The notes under the pieces were generated by a model. It saw only the letters and a list, made by a program, of their open reading frames with translations. It did not search any database and had not been told where the DNA came from. Below are positions 1-8,685 of a stretch of 40,898 bases of DNA, piece by piece (the stretch's first letter is position 1; each line of letters begins with the position of its first letter). The position numbers were made by a program, and so were the translations under genes. This DNA is from Acetobacter sp. GTDB lineage: Bacteria; Pseudomonadota; Alphaproteobacteria; Acetobacterales; Acetobacteraceae. The DNA is taken from positions 1-40,898 of the forward strand of contig JAFVHT010000032.1 in assembly GCA_017474285.1 (NCBI GenBank), given 5' to 3'.

Positions 1-80
1 AAAACATAAAAATCAAAAAATAAAACTCAATCACCAATAAAACTACTCCGCTATTAAACCTACACCCCCACACACACAAC

Positions 81-1019
81 TCACGGCAACGGCGGAGATA
101 CTACCGCTAACGCTACAGGTGACTCACGATACGATGATAAATGCCTGTCATGCTCTCCTTCCACATGACCATGCGCCTGAAATATTCCACTCATGTGAGT
201 ACCTTCTACATAAGGCCTAAAATTACGCATAGAATGTGCGTACACTTGATCCGTTTGTGTATGTAAAGACTTAAAATAATGATGTACACCCACACCATAA
301 GCCCCATAAGAAGGTGATACTATTGATGGTTGTTCATAAGGCACAAAACGAGGTCTATTACTAACTGCAACAACAGGTAAAGACGGTAATACAGAATCTC
401 TATGAACTATTTTAGGCATCGCATGCGTTATAAAACGTCCATCCTGTGGTTCAGACCACGCTTCAAGAACTTTCCATTGATAAGGGGCACCAATACTTGG
501 CGTTTGAGAATGGTAAGCCGCTGCTGCATGAGGCCAACTCCCCATTTTCTCATGAAGTCGTAATAAAAACTCTCCCGCATATTGGGCATTATACATCGGA
601 TCAAAAGCCTGTTGAACAGACACAAAAGCATCGGGATGTTGCTGTAAATTCACTTGCATACACCCCACATCTAATGAAAAAATACCTTGCTTACGAAATT
701 TTTCTACCGCTTCAACAGCCTCCTCACGCGTGGCATAATAATGCCCAACCCCTGCGGCTGTTACCGTCCAAGGCCACGGCGCTATTGTTCCGTCATTATC
801 AGGACGACCACTCTCAACACGACTAATAGCTGAAAGAAATCCATCAGGAATTTGTAAGGCACGTTCTACTTGCCCCGTAGCATGAAGACATAGCTCCGCC
901 TCGTATGAATGTGCGACCGCCTCCCCTCTCAAAAGAAACAATAAAAGACTTGCTCCCCCTAAAATACTCAAAACTTTTGAAATAGAACCATAACAATGTG
1001 CCTCTAAAAAAAAATTCAT
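81..1019 (-). CDS. Lytic transglycosylase, SLT domain, exported
   Basis: A 312-residue protein predicted to cleave peptidoglycan in the periplasm. A hydrophobic segment at about residues 12-31 looks like a signal peptide or anchor. The SLT fold follows at about 45-190: the probable catalytic glutamate is E69 in S-R-V-E-S-G, followed by the family motif G-C-M-Q-V-N at 119-124 and A-A-A-Y-H-S further on. The last 120 residues are low in recognisable structure and match no family I know. AAGG lies about 10 bases before the ATG at 1019. The gene is divergent from the acetate transporter at 1366. Such proteins serve cell-wall turnover or wall-spanning machines; there is no secretion or conjugation gene nearby to decide which. 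Confidence 0.85.
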   Translation of the reverse strand: MNFFLEAHCYGSISKVLSILGGASLLLFLLRGEAVAHSYEAELCLHATGQVERALQIPDGFLSAISRVESGRPDNDGTIAPWPWTVTAAGVGHYYATREEAVEAVEKFRKQGIFSLDVGCMQVNLQQHPDAFVSVQQAFDPMYNAQYAGEFLLRLHEKMGSWPHAAAAYHSQTPSIGAPYQWKVLEAWSEPQDGRFITHAMPKIVHRDSVLPSLPVVAVSNRPRFVPYEQPSIVSPSYGAYGVGVHHYFKSLHTQTDQVYAHSMRNFRPYVEGTHMSGIFQAHGHVEGEHDRHLSSYRESPVALAVVSPPLP

Positions 1020-1365
1020 ATATCTATAACCTTCATCTTACACATTTTACCTATAAGACTTATACACTATAGCCTTCTGATACATAAAATTAAAAACGAC
1101 AAATATGCTATTAGTGTCAACTTATTGCTACACCGTATACTGTTTTATCAGATAAAACATCGCTTGTATTTTACTTTGTAAAGTTAGTAACGGCTATACT
1201 GTAACTCACGTATGATATTTCTCGACACACCCTATAAACACCTCTTATAGTCGTAAAATAAAACCCATATCTAAAAATATTAAAAAATATTCTAATTGAT
1301 TTTTCTAAATTACTTAAGTTAGTTATTATTCTTTCTTTCAACAGAAACAACTTAAGGAAATGCTT
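1020..1365. other. Divergent intergenic region
   Basis: 346 AT-rich bases between the transglycosylase and acetate-transporter starts. It must hold the promoters of both genes. The only distinct element I see is the dyad at 1141-1159; no convincing -35/-10 pair stands out and I see no small ORF with a good ribosome-binding site. Confidence 0.6.
1141..1159. promoter_or_regulatory. Perfect 9-bp-arm palindrome, possible operator
   Basis: TGTTTTATCAGATAAAACA reads as two 9-base inverted arms around a single central A. It lies in the divergent region, 121 bases before the transglycosylase start and about 206 bases before the first acetate-transporter start. No T-run follows, so it is more like a binding site for a dimeric regulator than a terminator. 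The cognate regulator is not in the window. Confidence 0.45.
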
Positions 1366-1953
1366 ATGAATAAGATAATTACCCCCCCCCCCGTAAATAG
1401 AGCTAATCCTAGCCCTATGGGTTTAATGACCTATGGTCTACCAACATTCTTCCTTAGCCTTTGCAACGCTGGGATTTTACATGTAGGCTCTGCCGTTGTG
1501 CTTGTTGGCTTTGTTTTTGCAGGAATTACACAGATCATAGCTGGACTTCTAGAGTATCCTTTAGGGGACACTTTTGGTATGACAGCGTTTATTTCTTTCG
1601 GCGCTTTTTGGATAACTCTTTCTCTACTCGTTGGCTTTCCTCACTCTGGTATTATACCCGCAAGTAGTGGTGAAGAAATGGGATTCTATTTTGGTCTTTG
1701 GGGTACTTTCTGTGTTGCTCTGCTTATTTGCACACTCCGTATGACAACAGCACATCAAGTCCTCTTTTCTTCCCTTTCGATTTTGTTTTTTCTGCTCGCA
1801 TTTAAAGAATTCACTGGATCGCACGCTCTCGGTCTTATTGCGGGCTACGAAGGAATGTTCTCAGCTGCCTCTGGTATGTACCTAGCCGTGGCTGAAATTT
1901 TTGAATCATCATTTGGTCAAACCATTCTCCCAATAGGTAAACCAAAAGCTTAA
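1366..1953 (+). CDS. Acetate uptake transporter, GPR1/FUN34/SatP family (copy 1)
   Basis: A 195-residue inner-membrane protein of the acetate uptake transporter family, which moves acetate or succinate with protons through six transmembrane helices. The family signature N-P-x-P-x-G-L is at residues 14-20, and hydrophobic segments fill the rest. I start it at ATG 1366 because AAGGAA at 1354-1359 is six bases upstream; the ATG at 1360 touches that ribosome site. Codons 6-9 lie in an 11-C tract, in frame as written, giving T-P-P-P. A close paralogue follows at 2387. An acetate importer fits a bacterium living in acid-rich sugar habitats, but that is inference. Confidence 0.88.
   Translation: MNKIITPPPVNRANPSPMGLMTYGLPTFFLSLCNAGILHVGSAVVLVGFVFAGITQIIAGLLEYPLGDTFGMTAFISFGAFWITLSLLVGFPHSGIIPASSGEEMGFYFGLWGTFCVALLICTLRMTTAHQVLFSSLSILFFLLAFKEFTGSHALGLIAGYEGMFSAASGMYLAVAEIFESSFGQTILPIGKPKA
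1382..1392 (+). repeat. Poly-C tract (C11) in transporter codons 6-9
   Basis: Eleven consecutive C residues begin 16 bases after the transporter ATG. The gene is in frame at 11 C. Ten or twelve would put it out of frame near residue 9. The paralogue at 2387 has the same N-terminal layout without a long C run, so the tract is specific to this copy. Confidence 0.85.
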
Positions 1954-2386
1954 ACGTACAATTCTATCTCTAACACTCTTTAGCGAGAGTCTTCTTTCAT
2001 GTGTGTGATGGTGTTATTTTTATAAAGATAATCCCGTCACACAAAATCTATAAACTTTTTTGAGATTATCAATATATTCTATTTGTCAAAAAATATTTTT
2101 CGACTCTTTAAAGTCTCAAAAAAACTCTTTTTACATACATAATAAAAGAAAGCGTATGCCAAGTGTGTATAAAAATTAAGCCCCCTCGCGAGATTTTCCA
2201 CCGAGATTTTCCACCACAAGGGCTATTATCTTTACGGAGTAAATGGGGTAAATAGAGTTAGGTTAACGTTATTGCATAAAAATAGCAAGAGTATAAAAGG
2301 TAAAAAAAAATTTTGTAGAATTGTCCTCTTTTATTCTCTACAGTGGGTTTTCATCTGTTCAAACAACAAAGTAAAGAGTAAACAAT
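1954..2386. other. Intergenic region with 13-bp tandem repeat
   Basis: 433 bases between the two acetate transporters. A perfect tandem pair of GAGATTTTCCACC occupies 2190-2202 and 2203-2215, about 170 bases before the second transporter, flanked by short complementary ends AGCCC (2179-2183) and GGGCT (2220-2224). A TATAAA at 2292-2297 could be part of a promoter, but the matching TTGCAT at 2272-2277 leaves only a 14-base spacer. No terminator with a clear T-run follows the first transporter and I see no gene here. Confidence 0.5.
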
Positions 2387-2971
2387 ATGAGTGAAGTAAC
2401 ACCTTCTCCCGTACGTAGAGCAAACCCTGGTCCTATTGGTCTTATGGGCTTCGGTTTGACAACCGTTCTCTTAAACCTGTGTAATGCTGGTCTTGAACCG
2501 TTAGGGTCTGCCGTTTTGGCTATGGGGCTCTTTTTTGGCGGTCTTGCACAAATGATTGCTGGGCTCTTGGAATACCCTTCGGGCAACACTTTCGGTATGA
2601 CTGCATTTGTTTCCTATGGCGCTTTCTGGATTTCTCTCGTTGGTCTCATTGCCCTTCCCCATACGGGTATTATTCCCGCAAGTAGCCCAGGAATGATGGG
2701 ATCTTATCTGGCTCTTTGGGGACTCTTTTCTACCGTCATGTTTTTTGGTACCCTTCGCTTAACCCCCACACATCAAATTATTTTTGCTACCCTTGTGATT
2801 CTCTTTTTCCTTCTTGCGTTTAAGGAATTCACTGGATCACACACCATTGGTGTTATTGCTGGTTGGGAAGGACTTTTCTGCGGATTTTCTGCTATTTATC
2901 TTGCATCGGCTGAAATCCTTGAAGCACAATTTGGTCGTTCTATTCTTCCTATCGGAAAAGCAGCACCGTAA
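2387..2971 (+). CDS. Acetate uptake transporter, GPR1/FUN34/SatP family (copy 2)
   Basis: A 194-residue paralogue of the transporter at 1366, alike along its whole length. N-P-x-P-x-G-L is at residues 13-19 and the protein has the same six-helix hydrophobic pattern; both copies end in I-L-P-I-G-K. AAAGAG sits about eight bases before the ATG. A strong terminator follows at 3006. The pair looks like a tandem duplication, but the 433-base gap suggests separate promoters. Differences in substrate or in expression conditions cannot be read from sequence. Confidence 0.88.
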   Translation: MSEVTPSPVRRANPGPIGLMGFGLTTVLLNLCNAGLEPLGSAVLAMGLFFGGLAQMIAGLLEYPSGNTFGMTAFVSYGAFWISLVGLIALPHTGIIPASSPGMMGSYLALWGLFSTVMFFGTLRLTPTHQIIFATLVILFFLLAFKEFTGSHTIGVIAGWEGLFCGFSAIYLASAEILEAQFGRSILPIGKAAP

Positions 2972-3005
2972 ACATACGGACTTTCTCTAACAATTAAGTA
3001 AATAC

Positions 3006-3050
3006 CCATCTCTTGTGTGATGTTGTCATTGCACAAGAGATGGTTTTTTT
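3006..3050 (+). terminator. Rho-independent terminator of the second acetate transporter
   Basis: CCATCTCTTGTG at 3006-3017 pairs perfectly over 12 bases with CACAAGAGATGG at 3032-3043, with a 14-base loop, followed at once by seven T residues (3044-3050). It begins 34 bases after the transporter stop and has no U-run for transcripts from the minus strand. Confidence 0.9.
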
Positions 3051-3060
3051 ATTATTTTTT

Positions 3061-4092
3061 TTAATCACAACGTTTAACAACAGAGTCAATTGCTTTGGTG
3101 TCAACCAGTTCTAATTGATTAGGTTTCCACACAGGCGTATTATCTCTATCAACTAAACGCGCACGAACACCTTCTGCCAAATCAGGCTGCCCAAGAACAT
3201 AACGCACGAGACGGCGTTCTAAATCAAAAACTTCGTGAACTGTTGTCAGTTTCCGTGCAGCATGCCATCCATACCACGAAGCTTCTAAAGAAGTAGGGCT
3301 TGACTGTTTTAGAGTTTCCAAATCTTCTTTAGCTTCTTGTAACGGGCAAGCTTCGAGCCTTGTAAGGATTTCTACCATTGTTGGCGCTGCGTAACAGGCT
3401 TCAAGTACTTCTGGAATAATGTTCGCTTTTTGTACTGTTGTCGCAAACTGAGATAAAACAACATCAATTGATTCATGGAAAAGAGCTTGACGCAATCCCT
3501 CCAAATTCTCAGAAAGCACATAAGCATCGGCTAACCCTAAGAGCACAGCTTGCTCCCCTGTTATCCGTGCACCAGTCAGTGCAAAACGTAAGCCTATAGG
3601 TGTTTTTCCTCGTGAGAGCAACCATGATTGCCCTGCATCGGTTACTAAACCTATTGATGTTTCTGGCATAGCCAAAATAGACCGTTCAGTAACAATACGA
3701 TGCCCGACCAAACAACCAAGACCGACCCCTCCTCCCATAACGATTCCATCAAGAAATGACACAACAGATTTAGGGTAGTCTGCAAGCTGCAACATAACGT
3801 TATAGGCTTGATTCATCAAAGTATAGGTCTTATCTGGTCCGTAGGCGAACAAGGCTTCACGAATAGCACGCAAATCACCTCCCGCACAAAATGCTCGTGG
3901 AGAACTACTTTCTAACAAAATAAGAGTAATCGCTGTATCATGGCGCCAAGCCTCAAGTACGCGCATAATTGCTTGAGACATTTCCGCATCAAGAGCGTTC
4001 AAACGCTTAGGACGATCCAAAATAATACGCCCCACATGACCTCTTTGTTCTGTTTTAACGTCGTCTAACCCTGAAAGTGTTTTCTCTATCAT
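3061..4092 (-). CDS. 3-hydroxyisobutyryl-CoA hydrolase, enoyl-CoA hydratase fold
   Basis: A 343-residue cytoplasmic enzyme of the crotonase superfamily. The oxyanion-hole motif A-F-C-A-G-G-D-L is at about residues 67-74, M-G-G-G-V-G-L follows near 120, and P-E-T-S-I-G carries a probable catalytic glutamate. The C-terminal E-G-V-R-A-R-L-V-D-R-D and P-x-W-x-P pattern marks the 3-hydroxyisobutyryl-CoA hydrolase branch (valine breakdown) rather than plain enoyl-CoA hydratase. The frame stays open up to 4407, but M-I-E-K at 4092 is the likely start: it gives the normal family length, is preceded by a purine-rich stretch, and leaves the divergent flavin reductase clear. No other valine-degradation gene is in the window, so the true acyl-CoA substrate is uncertain. 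Confidence 0.8.
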   Translation of the reverse strand: MIEKTLSGLDDVKTEQRGHVGRIILDRPKRLNALDAEMSQAIMRVLEAWRHDTAITLILLESSSPRAFCAGGDLRAIREALFAYGPDKTYTLMNQAYNVMLQLADYPKSVVSFLDGIVMGGGVGLGCLVGHRIVTERSILAMPETSIGLVTDAGQSWLLSRGKTPIGLRFALTGARITGEQAVLLGLADAYVLSENLEGLRQALFHESIDVVLSQFATTVQKANIIPEVLEACYAAPTMVEILTRLEACPLQEAKEDLETLKQSSPTSLEASWYGWHAARKLTTVHEVFDLERRLVRYVLGQPDLAEGVRARLVDRDNTPVWKPNQLELVDTKAIDSVVKRCD

Positions 4093-4155
4093 TGATTTTC
4101 TTTCTCTTTCTTGCCATAGGAACTGATAATTGTTTTTAACTCTTAAGGACAACAT

Positions 4156-4662
4156 ATGACAACTAACAAAACGATAGCTTATCGTGATGCTATGGCACGT
4201 CTCGGTGCGGCTGTAACGATTGTCACTACTGGAACACTTGAAAACCCCGTCGGGTTTACAGCTTCGGCAGTCTGTTCCGTAACAGACACCCCTCCGACTC
4301 TTCTTGTCTGCCTCAATAGACAAAGCCGTTCTCGTGCTGCTTTTTATGAAGGCGCTGCTATGTGTGTTAATGTCCTCTCGGATGTACAACAAAATCTTGC
4401 AAACCATTTTTCAAGCCCCAATACCATGCAAAAACGGTTTGATTTAGGGGCTTGGGAAACCATGATTACAGGAGCCCCCGCTTTAGTGGAAGCTCTAGTC
4501 AGCCTTGATTGTACGATTAGCCATATTGTAGAAGTAGGTACGCATAGCGTTATGTTTGGTACCGTCCGCGCATTGTGTAACCACATAACGGCTAATGGTC
4601 TTGTCTATTTCAACCGCACCTATCACAGTCTACAACATACTCCCAAAAAATTTTTGGAATAA
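4156..4662 (+). CDS. Flavin reductase domain protein (HpaC/RutF-like)
   Basis: A 168-residue protein of the small flavin reductase family, which uses NAD(P)H to supply reduced FMN or FAD to a partner monooxygenase. The fold spans nearly the whole chain: R-D-A-M-A-R-L-G-A-A-V-T at the N-terminus, then G-F-T-A-S-A-V-C-S-V, then F-x3-R-T-Y-H near the C-terminus. AAGGAC at 4145-4150 is five bases before the ATG. It is divergent from the hydrolase at 4092 with 63 bases between. No monooxygenase is adjacent, so the partner is unknown. Confidence 0.82.
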   Translation: MTTNKTIAYRDAMARLGAAVTIVTTGTLENPVGFTASAVCSVTDTPPTLLVCLNRQSRSRAAFYEGAAMCVNVLSDVQQNLANHFSSPNTMQKRFDLGAWETMITGAPALVEALVSLDCTISHIVEVGTHSVMFGTVRALCNHITANGLVYFNRTYHSLQHTPKKFLE

Positions 4663-4836
4663 CCTAAACAAAAGATAATTATTATTTATAATAACCTTAA
4701 GGCTGTTTTCAATTCAAACAAGACCAAGATAATATTTGAACGCAACACGCAAATTCGTTTATAATTTTTATAGTGCTTTTTGTTGTATTTTCAAATTTTT
4801 TATACTTTATCTTAAAATAAAGGGATTTTGTTTCGT

Positions 4837-5070
4837 ATGTATCATGTAGTAAAAGCTTTCTTGATTTGGATTGTCGTTTTTGGTAGTGTCATCGGCATGT
4901 TGTGGTGGGGGAACACAACACGTATTAAACGCCATAACCAAGTATGGGAACAATTTCTGCAAGAACATTTTTGTAAAATTGTTGCACAAAAACCTGATAA
5001 AGGATTTTTCGATCCGCCTCGCACGACTTACCATTGTGACGATGATTTTTATTATCATCGTAAGCTGTAA
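4837..5070 (+). CDS. Small single-pass membrane protein, unknown function
   Basis: A 77-residue protein with one clear transmembrane helix near the N-terminus (about residues 5-24, ending G-M-L-W-W-G), then a basic, soluble tail rich in H, W, F and D. I recognise no family. ATG 4837 has AAAGGGA about 11 bases upstream; a TTG at 4828 is too close to that site. It stands alone between the flavin reductase and cysG. The composition looks protein-coding, but the short length keeps confidence moderate. Confidence 0.5.
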   Translation: MYHVVKAFLIWIVVFGSVIGMLWWGNTTRIKRHNQVWEQFLQEHFCKIVAQKPDKGFFDPPRTTYHCDDDFYYHRKL

Positions 5071-5201
5071 GTGTTTCTATTTTTAAGATATATTTATTAA
5101 CCCATTTTTGGTGATTGTTTTTCTACCTCTATACCTCTAGGGTTCTCCACGTTTATGTTCTATTGCTTCACGCTATAGTGGTCTACTTTATTGATAAGAA
5201 G

Positions 5202-5232
5202 GAGAAAAAGACTTTCTTATTGTCTTTTTCTC
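5202..5232 (+). terminator. Hairpin ahead of cysG, weak terminator or leader stem
   Basis: GAGAAAAAGAC at 5202-5212 pairs perfectly over 11 bases with GTCTTTTTCTC at 5222-5232 around a 9-base loop. A T-rich stretch follows (ACTGCTTTTTTC). It lies 29 bases before the cysG start, so it may end transcripts of the small gene at 4837 or act in the cysG leader. The stem is AT-rich and there is no immediate T-run. Confidence 0.45.
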
Positions 5233-5260
5233 ACTGCTTTTTTCTATTTCTCTTCGTCCT

Positions 5261-6676
5261 ATGACAACACCCCCTAATACGACACTTTGGTTCCCTATTA
5301 TGCTCCGTGTAGGAGAGGATCCTGCCCTTGTTATAGGAGGCGGAAAAATTGCAGCGAGTAAAATTCATCTTTTACACACAGTGGGCATACGGGTTCATGT
5401 GGTTGCTCCGACTCTTTGCTCAAGCTTGCACCATTTGGTACAAAAGAAAGACATCACACATCAAACAACCCATATTCAGCCAGAAACTTTTTTATCTTTA
5501 TTAAACGCGCAACACTATCGCCTAGTTTACCTTGCAACCGATGATCATTCCCTTAACGCAACACTTGCCGCTCTTTGTAAAGAACAGGGCATACTTGCTT
5601 GTGCCGTTGATAACCCAAAAGCCTCCCATTTTATTACGCCGGCTCTTGTACATCGTGGTCTTGTTCAAATTGCTATTTCTACAGGAGGAGCAGCGCCCGT
5701 TTTAGCATGCTATATTCGTTCCCTCATTGAACGTATCATTCCCCATGGGATTAGCGCTTTAGCGCAGTTTATGTCTACCCAAAAGAAGCGACTACACATA
5801 CTTTTTCCTGATCCGAAACAACGTCGCCATATATGGGAACAGTTTTTAGAGGGTATTGGCGGACCTATGGCATGCCAAGGACATTATACCCAAGCCCAAC
5901 AAGTTCTTGAGACACTGATAACCTCCTCCCCACATAAACCCACTGGAGAAGTGTGGCTTGTTGGTGCTGGACCGGGAGATCCAGATCTTCTCACGTTAGC
6001 GGCTTTACGTTTGATGCAAAATGCTGATGTTGTTTTGTATGATCACTTAGTCACCCCTGATATTCTTAATCTTGTACGCCGTGATGCCAAACGTATTCCT
6101 GTTGGCAAAACATATCAGCAACATACCCTCTCACAAGAAGAGATTAACGCTGAATTGATACGGTACGCCCAAGCTGGGCAACGTGTTTTACGTCTTAAAG
6201 GGGGAGATCCTTTTATTTTCGGACGAGGTGGAGAAGAACTTCAAGCCCTTACAGATTGTCATATCCCTGTGCGCGTTATCCCGGGTATTTCTGCCGCAAA
6301 TGGATGTGCAGCCTATGCAGGTATTCCCCTTACCCATCGTGATTGTGCACAGTCTTGCCTCTTTATTACCGGTCATACAAAAGCCGATGGCTCTTTAACA
6401 TTAGAGTGGTCTGCTATCGCATTACGTCACCAAACCATTGTTATTTATATGGGGCTTTCTATTCTTCCCTCTCTTTGCACGCAACTCATCACCCATGGCT
6501 TACCGCCTGACTGGCCTGCTGCTATTATTGAACAAGGAACAACGCCTGCTCAACGTGTTATCACTGGTACTTTGACAAGTTTACCAGAATTGGTCAGGCA
6601 GCATGATTTTATCACGCCTTCTTTGCTCATTGTTGGTAAAGTCGTCCAACATCGTGTCCCTCCCGTTTTGGCGTAA
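5261..6676 (+). CDS. cysG: Siroheme synthase CysG (fused dehydrogenase/ferrochelatase and methyltransferase)
   Basis: A 471-residue fused enzyme that makes siroheme, the cofactor of sulfite and nitrite reductases, from uroporphyrinogen III. The N-terminal half (about residues 10-205) is the NAD-dependent precorrin-2 dehydrogenase and ferrochelatase, with V-I-G-G-G-K-I-A-A-S-K and later S-T-G-G-A-A-P. The C-terminal half (about 225-465) is the SAM-dependent uroporphyrinogen methyltransferase, with V-G-A-G-P-G-D-P-D-L-L-T and L-K-G-G-D-P-F-I-F-G-R-G-G-E-E. The length matches E. coli CysG. No strong ribosome site precedes the ATG. A lipoprotein gene starts five bases after the stop, so they are probably co-transcribed. 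Confidence 0.93.
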   Translation: MTTPPNTTLWFPIMLRVGEDPALVIGGGKIAASKIHLLHTVGIRVHVVAPTLCSSLHHLVQKKDITHQTTHIQPETFLSLLNAQHYRLVYLATDDHSLNATLAALCKEQGILACAVDNPKASHFITPALVHRGLVQIAISTGGAAPVLACYIRSLIERIIPHGISALAQFMSTQKKRLHILFPDPKQRRHIWEQFLEGIGGPMACQGHYTQAQQVLETLITSSPHKPTGEVWLVGAGPGDPDLLTLAALRLMQNADVVLYDHLVTPDILNLVRRDAKRIPVGKTYQQHTLSQEEINAELIRYAQAGQRVLRLKGGDPFIFGRGGEELQALTDCHIPVRVIPGISAANGCAAYAGIPLTHRDCAQSCLFITGHTKADGSLTLEWSAIALRHQTIVIYMGLSILPSLCTQLITHGLPPDWPAAIIEQGTTPAQRVITGTLTSLPELVRQHDFITPSLLIVGKVVQHRVPPVLA

Positions 6677-6680
6677 AGCC

Positions 6681-8654
6681 ATGTTTCTTTTTCGCTTTCC
6701 TCAAAAACGTTATTATTTTCCTCTTTTTATGTGTTTTTTGCTTGTTGGCTGTGCCTCCCCCATTAGCCTACACCAGCAGGATTTAATAACCACTTACCGC
6801 GAACGCCATCAAAGCGCCCTTGATGGCAACACGCTTAGTATTACAAGCCGCATTGTTCTCGAACGTCAAAATCTCCTAAAACTTTGGCACAAAAACCCAA
6901 CGGCAGCCTTAGCCGCTTTGCGGCGTAGTACTCAAATGGGATTTTTTACACCCACTCTTTTAGATCAACTCTTTGCCCTTGCAGAAACAAACTACGCTTT
7001 TGCTCGTCAACACCATGACAAAGCCCGTTTTATGTTGGCTGCCCTTTATGCCTATGCTTACCTTGCTCCAAACGCTCCTTTACAAGATCGTCCTAGCCCT
7101 TATGACCCCCATTTTCGACAAGCCTGTGATATTTATATGCTCTCCCTCACAGAAGCTATGGGAGATCCTGTAACCCCCATAAGTCAACATTGGGTTTTGC
7201 CTATTGGCACACTTGATCTTTCAGCAACACCTACAGAAAATCTTTGGCATGGTTACCCGTTAACAGATTTTCGCCCTACTGCTCGTCTCTCTGTTTTTGG
7301 CATCAAAAACATTTACAGAACTCCCGGATTAGGAGAACCTCTTGCCGCTACCCCTTTCAAACCTGTCTCCCCCTTATCAACACAACACACTGATTTCGCA
7401 ACAATTACTCATAAGCTCCGTATTCCTGTTAATTTATTAGTACGTATTCCTCATGTACGCCAACAAATTTTATCAGACCACATTACAGGTCAAATTATTC
7501 TTACACCGTTAGACACACCTACAACGCAACCTACCAAAAACATCCCCCTTCAATATGATCAAACAACAGCACGCACAATGAGCCTCATCCAAAATGTTGA
7601 TTGGTCCAACGAATATAAAGGGTTTTTGAATGGTCAAATTTTCGATGCCCCTCATAAAGCACAGCTTGTTATTCTTGAGCCACATAAAATCGGTCGTATT
7701 CCTGTTGTTTTTATTCACGGTACGGCCTCTAGTCCTGCGCGTTGGGTAACGATGCTCAATGACCTTTTAGAAGACCCCCTTATTACCACCCATTTTGAAT
7801 TTTGGTTTTTTTCTTATGCCACGGGCAACCCTATTCCCTATTCTGCTTTACAACTCCGTCGCTCTCTGAAACAGGTTTTACACACTCTAGGGGGACCACA
7901 AGCCGATCCTGCGCTTGGTAAAATAGTCCTGATTGGTCATAGCCAGGGTGGTTTACTAGCCAAAATGCTCGTTATCAATGCCCAAAATCGTTTATGGGAC
8001 AGTCTCTCAAAACGCCCTTTATCACAATTACACCACCTTACCCCTACAACCCGTGCTATTTTACAAGCCGCTCTCTTTCCTCAAGCAATGCCTGAAATAC
8101 AAACCGTTATTTTTATTGCCACCCCTCACCATGGCAGTTACTTGGCTGGATCTCCGGTTGTTCATCTCATTGGGCATATGGTAAAACTTCCTCTTGATAT
8201 TACAGAGGCTATTAACCAACTTGTACAAGGGAATAGTGCTTTTATAAAGACAGGTATAAACCCACATCGTTTAGGCAGTGTGTATGATATGTCACCCGAT
8301 AGTGTTTTTATCCATGCTTTAGCAGCACTCCCCATAGATCCTAATGTACAAGCCTATTCTATTATTCCTATTCAAGGTGATCGTTTATCGGATAAAGCTC
8401 ATGATGGCGTTGTGCTTTATAAAAGCGCCCATATCAAACATGTTGTTTCTGAATTGATTGTTCCCCACTCAACCCATTCCACACAAGCCAACCCTATTAC
8501 TATCGCTGAGGTACACCGTATTCTGTTACAACAGATTACTCCAACACCATTTTCTTACAAGACACAAAATATCATCAATAAGGCTGATATTCGCCATATG
8601 GGCGGTAAATATAAAATCCCGATAGAAACGAGCCCCCACAATCCCTCTCCTTAA
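6681..8654 (+). CDS. Lipoprotein with alpha/beta hydrolase (esterase/lipase-like) domain
   Basis: A 657-residue envelope protein. The N-terminus is a lipoprotein signal: basic start, hydrophobic core and lipobox L-V-G-C at about residue 23. The hydrolase core lies in the second half: H-G oxyanion motif in V-F-I-H-G-T-A-S-S, nucleophile elbow G-H-S-Q-G-G (catalytic Ser), and a plausible catalytic His in V-P-H-S-T-H-S near residue 600. The frame is open from 6603, inside cysG, but ATG 6681 gives the lipobox at the right place and starts five bases after the cysG stop, suggesting translational coupling. The substrate is unknown. The roughly 330-residue N-terminal region, rich in W and Y, matches nothing I recognise. 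Confidence 0.78.
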   Translation: MFLFRFPQKRYYFPLFMCFLLVGCASPISLHQQDLITTYRERHQSALDGNTLSITSRIVLERQNLLKLWHKNPTAALAALRRSTQMGFFTPTLLDQLFALAETNYAFARQHHDKARFMLAALYAYAYLAPNAPLQDRPSPYDPHFRQACDIYMLSLTEAMGDPVTPISQHWVLPIGTLDLSATPTENLWHGYPLTDFRPTARLSVFGIKNIYRTPGLGEPLAATPFKPVSPLSTQHTDFATITHKLRIPVNLLVRIPHVRQQILSDHITGQIILTPLDTPTTQPTKNIPLQYDQTTARTMSLIQNVDWSNEYKGFLNGQIFDAPHKAQLVILEPHKIGRIPVVFIHGTASSPARWVTMLNDLLEDPLITTHFEFWFFSYATGNPIPYSALQLRRSLKQVLHTLGGPQADPALGKIVLIGHSQGGLLAKMLVINAQNRLWDSLSKRPLSQLHHLTPTTRAILQAALFPQAMPEIQTVIFIATPHHGSYLAGSPVVHLIGHMVKLPLDITEAINQLVQGNSAFIKTGINPHRLGSVYDMSPDSVFIHALAALPIDPNVQAYSIIPIQGDRLSDKAHDGVVLYKSAHIKHVVSELIVPHSTHSTQANPITIAEVHRILLQQITPTPFSYKTQNIINKADIRHMGGKYKIPIETSPHNPSP

Positions 8655-8685
8655 AGACTAAAATGCCTCACGGTTTGGCGCCATT

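Noticed and set aside
446..826. 126-residue open frame on the plus strand inside the transglycosylase gene
   Set aside because: Antisense shadow: it lies wholly inside a well-supported gene and has no recognisable domain.
2272..2297. TTGCAT/TATAAA promoter for the second acetate transporter
   Set aside because: The 14-base spacer is too short for a normal sigma-70 promoter.
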